Of a DNA stretch of 46,301 bases, positions 32,593 through 39,564 are shown in pieces (position 1 is the first letter of the stretch; each line of letters starts with the position of its first letter). Location: assembly GCA_947165675.1 (NCBI GenBank), contig CAMVBJ010000027.1:1-46301 (forward strand), in the 5' to 3' direction. The position numbers and the translations under genes are program-made. The notes beneath the pieces are model-generated. The model saw only the letters and a program-made list of their open reading frames with translations. It had not been told where the DNA came from and ran no database searches. This DNA comes from an uncultured Prevotellaceae bacterium. GTDB taxonomy: Bacteria > Bacteroidota > Bacteroidia > Bacteroidales > Muribaculaceae.

Positions 32593-34155
32593 TCAATTCC
32601 AGGAGTTGGACGTGTTGATCACGTTGGAGGTGCCACTGGAAGAGACAGGGCGCGAAATGGAGGAGCCATAAGGCAAGGTATTGCCCACAATGATCACGTT
32701 ACCGCAACTGGAAAGGTTAATGAGGCTGGAAGGAGACTGGGTGATGCTTGTCACCTTGTTGTTCAGGAGGACAATGTTGTCAATCGAATAGCCAGCAAAC
32801 ATGGCAGCCTTGAGTCCCGAGATCGTGTTACCTGAAATCTGGAGTCCACCACCTTCACTGTAATAGTCGCCAGTCAAGAAATCAAACACATAACTGGTGA
32901 TATCGTTAAACTGGTTATTGCGGATGATGTTATAGGCTGCGGCGGTACCATATTCCTCATCACTGCAACCGTGGTTGAATGATGAAATGATGTTGCCGTC
33001 GATAATGGCATTGGTCACATCCTGACAGAAGAACACTCCAGCGCCACGCACACCATTGCCTGTCATCGTGTTACCCGAGATAATGGCATTGGAGAAGACG
33101 GTACCCATGTGTACGCCATGCATTGCACAGTTCTCGATGGTGCAATCCTTGACATAGAGTCCACCCTCACCTTGATCACTGATTCCGTCGAAGGATGAGT
33201 TGATGATCTTGCAGCGTTGCACGATGTGATTGTAAGAATGCTTGTCGTAGGATATGCCATTCACCTTGCTGGTGCCATAGGCATCAAAGTGAATGCAGCC
33301 ATTGGCCCACTCCATCGGCTCATAGGTCACGCCATTGTAGGTAGGACCATTCGTTTGACGATTGCCGTCAAGGCAGATGTCATGGATATAGACATTGACA
33401 CACTCGTCCTTGAATGACCATGAACGCAACAGCGGAAATGACGTCGAGAGGAAAGTGCCTGCCGCATGTCGATAGACGACACCATGCTTCTCGCTATCAT
33501 AGGCGCTCTTGAACTTGATCTCATACTTGCCCTGGGAAACCGGCACCTCGTTGATTGCTGCAATCTCACCATAGGAACAGTAACGCGCCTTGGCATTAGC
33601 AGGATCAAAGGGGTTGGTTGAATAGGAAATGTAGCAATGGTCGCCCACATGGTAACCGCTGATGCCATCGACCTTGATCGTGATAGTGTGGTCCTCGTCG
33701 TTGTTATAGACGCCAGTATTGACGGCATCGGTGAGCTTGTGCCAAGCAGCGGGAAATTTCTTGAGCACAGAACTGTTGCCTTCACCATAGATTTCCATAC
33801 CACTCATGATCGTCAACGGGCGACGGATCATATAGGTACCCGAAGGGAAATAAATGGCTAAATGACGCTCGGCAGCAGCGGCAAATAGGCGTTCCAGAGC
33901 CTCAGTGTCATCGGTAACGCCGTCGCCAACGGCACCATAGTCACGTGCTGACAGATAGCCCTTATACCACGTGGCTGTTCCCGTGCCGGAGGCATCGCCT
34001 GACAGCAAATAATCAATCAAGTCGGTCACATCACGAATCGTTGCCGCTCCATCACCATTCACATCGGCAAACACTCCCTGCGCTTTGCATGGCACCCAAG
34101 ACAATGCCAGCACTATCATAACGCTTGATAACTTAAGATAGAATCCACTTTTCAT
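32593..34155 (-). CDS. Secreted beta-helix protein (pectate-lyase-3 type) with N-terminal dockerin motif
   Basis: 520 residues. The signal peptide ends at about residue 26 (CKAQ). Directly after it lies a single dockerin-like calcium loop, DVNGDGAATIRDVTDLIDYL, at residues about 31-50. Next is the family signature LSARDYGAVGDGVTDDTEAL, AIYFPSGTYMI (rhamnogalacturonase/pectate-lyase-3 start), then rungs of a right-handed parallel beta-helix rich in NAIISGNTMTGNGV and ISGNTISGL. Family members bind or cleave polysaccharides; catalytic residues cannot be assigned. A dockerin loop at the N-terminus, present as one half only, is odd. Start at ATG 34155 (the codon at 34161 is TTG). It lies 44 nt after recG without a visible promoter. 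Confidence 0.88.
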   Translation of the reverse strand: MKSGFYLKLSSVMIVLALSWVPCKAQGVFADVNGDGAATIRDVTDLIDYLLSGDASGTGTATWYKGYLSARDYGAVGDGVTDDTEALERLFAAAAERHLAIYFPSGTYMIRRPLTIMSGMEIYGEGNSSVLKKFPAAWHKLTDAVNTGVYNNDEDHTITIKVDGISGYHVGDHCYISYSTNPFDPANAKARYCSYGEIAAINEVPVSQGKYEIKFKSAYDSEKHGVVYRHAAGTFLSTSFPLLRSWSFKDECVNVYIHDICLDGNRQTNGPTYNGVTYEPMEWANGCIHFDAYGTSKVNGISYDKHSYNHIVQRCKIINSSFDGISDQGEGGLYVKDCTIENCAMHGVHMGTVFSNAIISGNTMTGNGVRGAGVFFCQDVTNAIIDGNIISSFNHGCSDEEYGTAAAYNIIRNNQFNDITSYVFDFLTGDYYSEGGGLQISGNTISGLKAAMFAGYSIDNIVLLNNKVTSITQSPSSLINLSSCGNVIIVGNTLPYGSSISRPVSSSGTSNVINTSNSWN

Positions 34156-34199
34156 ACTCAATAGGTTTTTAATGCTATATATTCATCGGTTACTATTAA

Positions 34200-36299
34200 T
34201 TAACTAATCAGTCCCCAATTGGTCTGCTTGTCAAAGATTTCGCGGATGTGGGCAGCCATCTTGCGGCCCCAGGCGGACTCCATCTGGGGATCATCCCGCA
34301 GGTAGTCCTCGGCAGCGTTGCGAGCCATCTGGATGATTTGGCCGTCCTGGGCAAGGTTGGCGATGTGCAGGTTGAAGGCGATGCCGCTCTGCTGGGTACC
34401 CTCCATGTCACCAGGGCCACGCAGTTTCATGTCCTCCTCGGCCACGACAAAACCGTCGTTGGTCTGAGTCATCACTTGCAGGCGGTGGCGGGTATCACGG
34501 CTCAAGTCGCTGCGCGCCATGAGGATGCAATAACTCTGGTCAGCGCCACGCCCCACCCTGCCCCTCAACTGGTGCAACTGTGACAGACCGAAGCGCTCGG
34601 CGTCCTCGATGACCATAACGGAAGCGTTGGGCACATTCACGCCCACCTCGATGACCGTCGTCGCTACTAAGATATGTGCCTTGCCGCTGGCAAAGAGCAT
34701 CATCTGGTGATCCTTCTCGGCAGGCTTCATGCGACCATGGACCATCGCGACGTTGTAGTGCGGAAAGACATCGCGCACCTGTTCGTAACCCTGTTCCAGG
34801 GCATGGAGGTCGAGTTTCTCGTTCTCCTCGATGAGGGGATAGACGATATAGGCCTGTCGGCCTTGCTTGAGTTGGGAACCGACAAACTGGTACATCTTGA
34901 AGCGGTCAGGCTCGTGACGCAACACGGTGGTCACGGGTTTGCGACCCGGGGGCAACTCGTCGATCACCGACACGTCGAGGTCGCCATAGACGGTCATTGC
35001 CAGCGTCCTGGGGATGGGTGTAGCGGTCATGACCAGCACATGGGGCGGTGCCACACGGTTCTTGCTCCACAAGCGGGCACGCTGGGCCACGCCGAAGCGG
35101 TGCTGCTCGTCGATGACAGCAAGACCCAGGTTGCGGAACTGCACCGTGTCCTCGATGAGCGCATGAGTGCCGATGAGAATCTGCAATTCCCCATTCATCA
35201 ACGCCTCGTGAATCACATCTCGCTCGCGCTTGCGGGTTGAACCCGTCAAGAGGGCAACCTTGACGCCGATGGCGTCGGCCAGCGGCTTAATGGTTTCCAG
35301 GTGCTGACCAGCCAAGATCTCGGTGGGAGCCATGATACAAGCCTGGTAACCATTGTCGAGGGCAATGAGTGCAGTCATGAAGGCCACGATGGTTTTACCG
35401 CTGCCCACATCGCCTTGCAGCAGGCGGTTCATCTGCTTTCCGCTTCCCATGTCGTGACGCATCTCGCGGATGACGCGCTTCTGTGCCCCAGTCAATGGGA
35501 ATTGCAGAATGTTATTGTAGAAGTCGTGGAAATAGGCACCCACCCGGCTGAACACATGTCCCACCAGACGACGGGTACTGCCTTTTATATAATGAAGGAT
35601 ATTGAGCTCCAAGAAGAACAGTTCTTCAAACTTAAGACGGAACTGTGCACGCTGCAACACCTGCTGGTCACTGGGCAGATGGATGTTACGCAGGGCATCA
35701 GGCAGAGGCATGAGATGATAGCGCTGCATCAACTCGGGCGGCAGCGTCTCGTCAATGTGCTGCACGGCAGGTGTTTCGAGCAAGGTAACAATGAGCTTGT
35801 GTATCGCACGTGACGTGAATGAGCGGTTACGCAGCACTTCGGTAAGGTTGTACACGCCTGTAAGCCCTTGAGCAACATTCTCGGTGGTGACCACGTCCAC
35901 CTCTGGGTGAACGATATTCAAGTGGTTGTTGAACATCGATGGTTTGCCGAAGAGGAGGTACTGCGTGTTGGTGTTATACGTCTTCTGGATCGAAGCCACG
36001 CGATTAAACCACACGACCTCGATAGTGCCTGTGCCGTCGGTGAACAAGGCCTGAAGGCGGCGCTTGCGCCCCTCGCCAGCCGTGTTGAACGTCAGGAAAC
36101 GCCCCTTCAACTGAATGACAGCCTCGTCACCACGCAACTCATTGACATGGTTGATAACGCTGCGGTCGATGTAACGAAAGGGGAAATAATACAATAGGTC
36201 ATAATAAGTCGAGATGCTCAATTCCTTCTTGAGCAGTTCGGCACGCTTGGGTCCAACGCCATGCAGATACTGTATGTCGGTGTGGCGCAGGTCAGGCAT
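34200..36299 (-). CDS. recG: ATP-dependent DNA helicase RecG
   Basis: A branched-DNA helicase that remodels stalled forks and Holliday junctions. 699 residues. The N-terminal wedge/OB domain (about 1-240) contains LHGVGPKRAELLKK and FPFRYIDRS. The helicase core has LLQGDVGSGKTIVAF (Walker A), IGTHALIED, VIDEQHRFGVAQR (DEQH box), MTATPIPRTLAMTVYGDLD, and the C-terminal half ATTVIEVGVNVPNASVM and QLHQLRGRVGRG. Its ATG overlaps the ispD stop by 8 nt, so translation is probably coupled. Confidence 0.97.
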   Translation of the reverse strand: MPDLRHTDIQYLHGVGPKRAELLKKELSISTYYDLLYYFPFRYIDRSVINHVNELRGDEAVIQLKGRFLTFNTAGEGRKRRLQALFTDGTGTIEVVWFNRVASIQKTYNTNTQYLLFGKPSMFNNHLNIVHPEVDVVTTENVAQGLTGVYNLTEVLRNRSFTSRAIHKLIVTLLETPAVQHIDETLPPELMQRYHLMPLPDALRNIHLPSDQQVLQRAQFRLKFEELFFLELNILHYIKGSTRRLVGHVFSRVGAYFHDFYNNILQFPLTGAQKRVIREMRHDMGSGKQMNRLLQGDVGSGKTIVAFMTALIALDNGYQACIMAPTEILAGQHLETIKPLADAIGVKVALLTGSTRKRERDVIHEALMNGELQILIGTHALIEDTVQFRNLGLAVIDEQHRFGVAQRARLWSKNRVAPPHVLVMTATPIPRTLAMTVYGDLDVSVIDELPPGRKPVTTVLRHEPDRFKMYQFVGSQLKQGRQAYIVYPLIEENEKLDLHALEQGYEQVRDVFPHYNVAMVHGRMKPAEKDHQMMLFASGKAHILVATTVIEVGVNVPNASVMVIEDAERFGLSQLHQLRGRVGRGADQSYCILMARSDLSRDTRHRLQVMTQTNDGFVVAEEDMKLRGPGDMEGTQQSGIAFNLHIANLAQDGQIIQMARNAAEDYLRDDPQMESAWGRKMAAHIREIFDKQTNWGLIS

Positions 36300-36972
36300 T
36301 GTTCAGCAAGTATTCGGCTAGAGCCAGGTCCATGGGACGGGTAATCTTCAAGTTCGTCGGGTCACCATCGACCAGAGTGACGGCATGACCCATACGCTCG
36401 ACAACCGAGGCGTCATCGGTAAACGTTGGCTCAAATGGTTGCTGATAGGCATCCAACAGCAAGCGGGCATCAAAGGCCTGTGGCGTCTGCACAGCTCGCA
36501 ATGTCGAGCGGTCCAGGGCATGGCTGCAATCACCCGTGACCTGCCTTACCGAATCGTTGAGTGTCACAACGGGGATAGCAGCCCCATCACGGCGAGCCGC
36601 CTCGACCACACGGTTGATGAGCGAAACGCCGGCTAATGGACGCACGCCATCATGCACAGCTATCACGTCGACGTCGGCTGGGTCATCGATACTATCCAGC
36701 GCATTTTTAACGCTGTGCCAGCGGGTCTCTCCACCAGGCACGACACGATGAGGAACAGTAAAACCATACTGCTCACACAGGGCGTGCCACAGCTCCATCT
36801 GGCTTTCAGGAAGGGTGACTATTACATCAAAAGAACCGTCCCTATTTTCCCCAAAGGTGCGGATGGTGCGCATGAGGATGGGGATGCCGTCCAGTTCCAG
36901 GAACTGCTTGGGCACTTGGGCCCCAAATCGGGTACCACTTCCCCCAGCTACAATAATCGCTATCGTCTTCAT
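36292..36972 (-). CDS. ispD: 2-C-methyl-D-erythritol 4-phosphate cytidylyltransferase
   Basis: The third step of the non-mevalonate isoprenoid pathway, making CDP-methylerythritol from CTP and MEP. 226 residues. AGGSGTRFG with PKQFLELDG (CTP-binding loop and Lys) is at residues 9-28. PGGETRWHSVKNAL, AVHDGVRPL, VRQVTGD, QTPQAFDARLLLDAY and FTDDASVVERMGHAVTLVDGD are all diagnostic. A TAATTTTG box is 23 nt upstream. It leads an operon with recG. Confidence 0.96.
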   Translation of the reverse strand: MKTIAIIVAGGSGTRFGAQVPKQFLELDGIPILMRTIRTFGENRDGSFDVIVTLPESQMELWHALCEQYGFTVPHRVVPGGETRWHSVKNALDSIDDPADVDVIAVHDGVRPLAGVSLINRVVEAARRDGAAIPVVTLNDSVRQVTGDCSHALDRSTLRAVQTPQAFDARLLLDAYQQPFEPTFTDDASVVERMGHAVTLVDGDPTNLKITRPMDLALAEYLLNNA

Positions 36973-36994
36973 AACAACTCGGATTTATCGACTA

Positions 36995-37002
36995 CAAAAT
37001 TA
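36995..37002 (-). promoter_or_regulatory. -7 element TAATTTTG for ispD-recG
   Basis: Forward CAAAATTA read on the minus strand, 23 nt before the ispD ATG. Confidence 0.65.
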
Positions 37003-37030
37003 GTGAAAAAGTTTGACCCGCTACAAAATT

Positions 37031-37133
37031 TAAAAAGGAACCTTAAGCCTCAGCTTAAAATTCCTTTTTAGGTTTCAAATAGGTAAAATTTCTAAGGTAA
37101 AAAAGATTGTTTCAGGTTTATGGTGCAAAAGTA
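37031..37133 (-). ncRNA. Promoter-terminator unit, candidate small RNA of about 90 nt
   Basis: On the minus strand a TACTTTTG box (37133-37126) is followed about 60 nt later by a stem: GGAATTTTAAGC pairs with GCTTAAGGTTCC around loop TGAG (about 37061-37037), with T-run TTTTT then AAATTTTG. It lies upstream of ispD, which has its own TAATTTTG box further on. It also could be the terminator of lpxH, whose stop is at 37257. Either way no open frame of useful length lies inside. Confidence 0.45.
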
Positions 37134-37256
37134 TAGTGATTTTTTGAACCATGAGCAGAAAACAAATATGTTTTACAACATGTTTTTTTCAATTACCCTT
37201 AGAAAAACCAACCTATCTCTCTGAAAATCAACAATGCAACCGTTTTCAAGATTTTT

Positions 37257-38021
37257 TTACTTTTCGTGGTAAAACTTGAGTGAGAAGCAACCTTCGGGAT
37301 CCAAAACCACATAGGAGTTGATTGAAATCCATTCGCCCAGGAAGATGACAGGCGGTATGCCATCACTTGCCTGGTTGAGGCGAGCAATGTGGATGTGGCC
37401 ATAGACGAAGGCATCGACCTCGGGATGCTGACGATAGTAGTCACGGGAGAAATCAAGCAAGTGGCTGGCTGCACGCTCTGAAATCGCAACCTGCTCTTGC
37501 GGATTGCGACGGGTGCGATTCTCGCTTGACCAACCAGTGGCAATGGGATAGGTCCAACGGGGATGGATTGCAGCATAGAGCCACTGGCACACTTTATTGT
37601 AGAAGCACCAGCGTGTAAAGCGGTACATGGCAGGCTGGACGCCCACGTCATCACCATGGGAGATGAGAATGCGCTTGCCCTGTGTCTCGATGACAGTGTG
37701 ACCATTGAGGACCGTCATGCCAAGCTGGTCACGCAAGTAATCGAACAACCACACATCGTGGTTGCCAGTGACCCAGGTAAGGCGGATGCCGGCATCCGAG
37801 AGTTCTGCAAGCTTGCCCAAGAAGCGAATGTAGCCACGAGGGACTACATACTTATACTCGTACCAGTAGTCCAGGATGTCTCCCAGCAGGTACAGCTCGG
37901 CTGCATCATCCTTGATAGAGTCAAGAAAACGGCACACGCGCCGCTCCCGCTCCAGCGGGTCCCGCATGTACTTGGCCCCCAGGTGCAGGTCGGAGATAAA
38001 ATATGTATTCTTGCCAGCCAT
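37257..38021 (-). CDS. lpxH: UDP-2,3-diacylglucosamine diphosphatase
   Basis: The fourth step of lipid A synthesis, hydrolysing UDP-2,3-diacylglucosamine to lipid X at the inner membrane face. 254 residues. All metallophosphoesterase motifs are present: SDLHLGA near residue 10, LLGDILDYW, TGNHDVW, ISHGDDVG and YGHIHIA. W/Y-rich segment YRFTRWCFYNKVCQWLYAAIHP resembles the membrane-associating insertion. Start at ATG 38021 (the preceding in-frame codon is TTG). It follows the DUF59 gene by 54 nt on the same strand, probably one transcript. Confidence 0.92.
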   Translation of the reverse strand: MAGKNTYFISDLHLGAKYMRDPLERERRVCRFLDSIKDDAAELYLLGDILDYWYEYKYVVPRGYIRFLGKLAELSDAGIRLTWVTGNHDVWLFDYLRDQLGMTVLNGHTVIETQGKRILISHGDDVGVQPAMYRFTRWCFYNKVCQWLYAAIHPRWTYPIATGWSSENRTRRNPQEQVAISERAASHLLDFSRDYYRQHPEVDAFVYGHIHIARLNQASDGIPPVIFLGEWISINSYVVLDPEGCFSLKFYHEK

Positions 38022-38075
38022 CAATCCTGATCGAGTTTTGTGCTGCTGGATGTCGCGTCACGACACCCGGCTATT

Positions 38076-38396
38076 TTACAGCATGCCAAGCTCAAGCTTA
38101 GCCTCTTCAGTCATCATGCGCGGATCCCACTCGGGTTCAAACACCAGGTTGACGTTGGCGCTGGTGACACCATTGACGCTCTCAACCTTCTGCCTGACGT
38201 CCTCGAAGATGAAGTCGGCAATGGGACAGTTAGGGGCTGTGAGAGTCATGTCGATATCAACATGACCGTCGTCGCCCAGGTCAATCTTGTATATCAGTCC
38301 CAGGCTGTACACATCGACGGGCAATTCAGGATCATAGACCGTCTTGAGCATCTTGATGATGTCTTCCTCGATTTTTAATTTCTGTTCTTGTTCCAT
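38076..38396 (-). CDS. DUF59 / MIP18-family Fe-S assembly protein (SufT/PaaD-like)
   Basis: A 106-residue cytoplasmic protein. KTVYDPELPVDVYSLGLIY is the family signature (DPE and the G-L-I-Y strand), and LTAPNCPIADFI contains the conserved Cys thought to bind the metal cluster during Fe-S maturation. FEPEWDPRMMTEEAKLELGML is the typical C-terminal end. Start at ATG 38396; the frame extends to a TTG at 38408. A TAATTTTG box is only 9 nt upstream, so the leader is nearly absent. It heads a unit with lpxH. Confidence 0.93.
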   Translation of the reverse strand: MEQEQKLKIEEDIIKMLKTVYDPELPVDVYSLGLIYKIDLGDDGHVDIDMTLTAPNCPIADFIFEDVRQKVESVNGVTSANVNLVFEPEWDPRMMTEEAKLELGML

Positions 38397-38405
38397 AACT
38401 GGGCG

Positions 38406-38413
38406 CAAAATTA
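38406..38413 (-). promoter_or_regulatory. -7 element TAATTTTG for the DUF59-lpxH unit
   Basis: Forward CAAAATTA on the minus strand. It ends 9 nt before the ATG at 38396, which predicts a leader of only a few nucleotides. Confidence 0.6.
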
Positions 38414-38620
38414 ATCAAAAAGTCCCAACAAGCATCCAAAACCGACACCAAAATCCAGGCAGAAACTCAAAATGAGCCCAAACACGGTCTAACTCAACCC
38501 ATAATCATCGTTTCAACAGTTTGCTGAGGACTCCAAAATGGAGACTCATCTGATTAAGTCAAAAATAAATTTTTTTTGCAAAAAATGCTGAATATTAGCG
38601 CTTAATTAGAAAAAAATGCC

Positions 38621-38697
38621 GATATTTGCAGTCGCAAAATCGACAAGGCTCAACTGTGAGCGCTTTTTCGCTGTCTCCACAACATCGAAAAATGCGC
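38621..38697 (+). promoter_or_regulatory. HU gene promoter and structured leader
   Basis: GATATTTG (38621-38628) is close to TAnnTTTG. In the leader, GCGCTTTTTCG (38660-38670) can pair with CGAAAAATGCGC (38686-38697) with one bulged base. Leader length is about 140 nt. The remaining 200 nt upstream (38414-38620) is A+T-rich with no feature seen. Confidence 0.45.
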
Positions 38698-38774
38698 TTA
38701 ACTTCTTGACGATAAAGCAATTATAATGAAATTTATTTTTTACATTAACAAGAACAATAAAATTTAGCAAAACA

Positions 38775-39047
38775 ATGACTAAAGCAGAAATCGTAAGAGA
38801 GATTGCTAGTTCCACCGGTCTTGACAAGGCATCGGTTCTGGAAACTGTTGAAAAATTCATGGACACCGTTAAGGACTCACTGGCTAATGGTGAGAACGTT
38901 TACCTGCGCGGTTTTGGCAGTTTCATCGTGAAGACCCGTTCACAGAAGACCGCCCGCAATATCAGCAAGAATACCGTCATCATCATCCCCGAGCACAAGA
39001 TTCCAGCCTTCAAGCCCGCTAAGGTGTTTATGGAGCAGGTGAAGTAA
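38775..39047 (+). CDS. HU-family nucleoid DNA-binding protein
   Basis: A 90-residue histone-like protein that bends and compacts DNA as a dimer. MTKAEIVREIASSTGLDK opens the helical body; NVYLRGFGSFIVKTRSQKTARN is the beta-arm signature, and EHKIPAFKPAKVFMEQVK closes the fold. It is of ordinary length and has a long leader with one hairpin. Downstream lies the tiny bS22-like gene after 64 nt, possibly in the same transcript. Confidence 0.96.
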   Translation: MTKAEIVREIASSTGLDKASVLETVEKFMDTVKDSLANGENVYLRGFGSFIVKTRSQKTARNISKNTVIIIPEHKIPAFKPAKVFMEQVK

Positions 39048-39111
39048 TACTTGACGAATAGATATAGCTGCACATTATTAAATTATTTAATTAACTAATA
39101 TATTTACGACT

Positions 39112-39204
39112 ATGCCAAACGGAAAGAAACGTAAAGGCCACAAAATGGCAACTCACAAGCGTAAAAAAAGACTGCGCAAGAATCGTCACAAAAACAAGAA
39201 GTAA
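39112..39204 (+). CDS. 30-aa basic ribosomal-type protein (bS22/AURKAIP1-COX24-like)
   Basis: A tiny frame of 30 residues: MPNGKKRKGHKM then ATHKRKKRLRKNRHKNKK, more than half Lys, Arg or His. The block KRKKRLRKNRHK matches the AURKAIP1/COX24 (DUF1713) motif, known as mS38 in mitochondria and bS22 in some bacterial small subunits. In Bacteroidota a nearly identical peptide is often annotated next to the RNase G gene. It has a clean ATG and stop, and its codons fit its neighbours. It probably sits on the ribosomal small subunit; that placement is inferred from homologues. Confidence 0.85.
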   Translation: MPNGKKRKGHKMATHKRKKRLRKNRHKNKK

Positions 39205-39239
39205 TCGCGTAGTCAATCTGTGACGACTGTGAAATAGCG

Positions 39240-39470
39240 GGAACAAACGAATTGACACGCACGAGCGCATCTCAAGAGAACTATAACCGGCAGTCCAAGT
39301 CTGCCTGCAATAGCCCCAACGAGGTCACGCATCGCGTCAATTGGTTTGTTCCTGGCTTGCTTTTTAAAAGCAAGACCCGATCCAGCAGCGAGAACACTCC
39401 TACCGAAAAGTTAGTGCATTTCTCCTGCATCCTCGCACAACCAGGCGAGCCCGTGTCCAGCGGGACACGA
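39240..39470 (+). promoter_or_regulatory. Structured noncoding region before RNase G
   Basis: GGAACAAAC and AATTGAC (39240-39256) pair with GTCAATT and GTTTGTTCC (39336-39352), a long stem with one mismatch enclosing a GGCAG/CTGCC hairpin (39289-39305). A second hairpin, CTTGCTTTT with AAAAGCAAG (39356-39374), follows. A third region pairs GCGAG (39388-39392) with CTCGC (39432-39436), and a fourth is CGTGTCC/GGACACG (39452-39469). The 360-nt gap has no other gene. It could be a leader that controls rng or an independent RNA. No known motif (RNase P, SRP, tmRNA) was recognised. Confidence 0.55.
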
Positions 39471-39564
39471 CCGTCGAGCCGCCCGCGAAGTGCCGTTTTA
39501 TATATTACATTATTAATTATATATAAATCAGTAGAAATTTTATTGTATTCATCCACCTTCTGCG

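Noticed and set aside
39240-39470. RNase P RNA, SRP RNA or tmRNA identity for the structured region
   Set aside because: None of the conserved core sequences of these RNAs, such as the tmRNA 5' end or the SRP GGAA tetraloop region, was seen.
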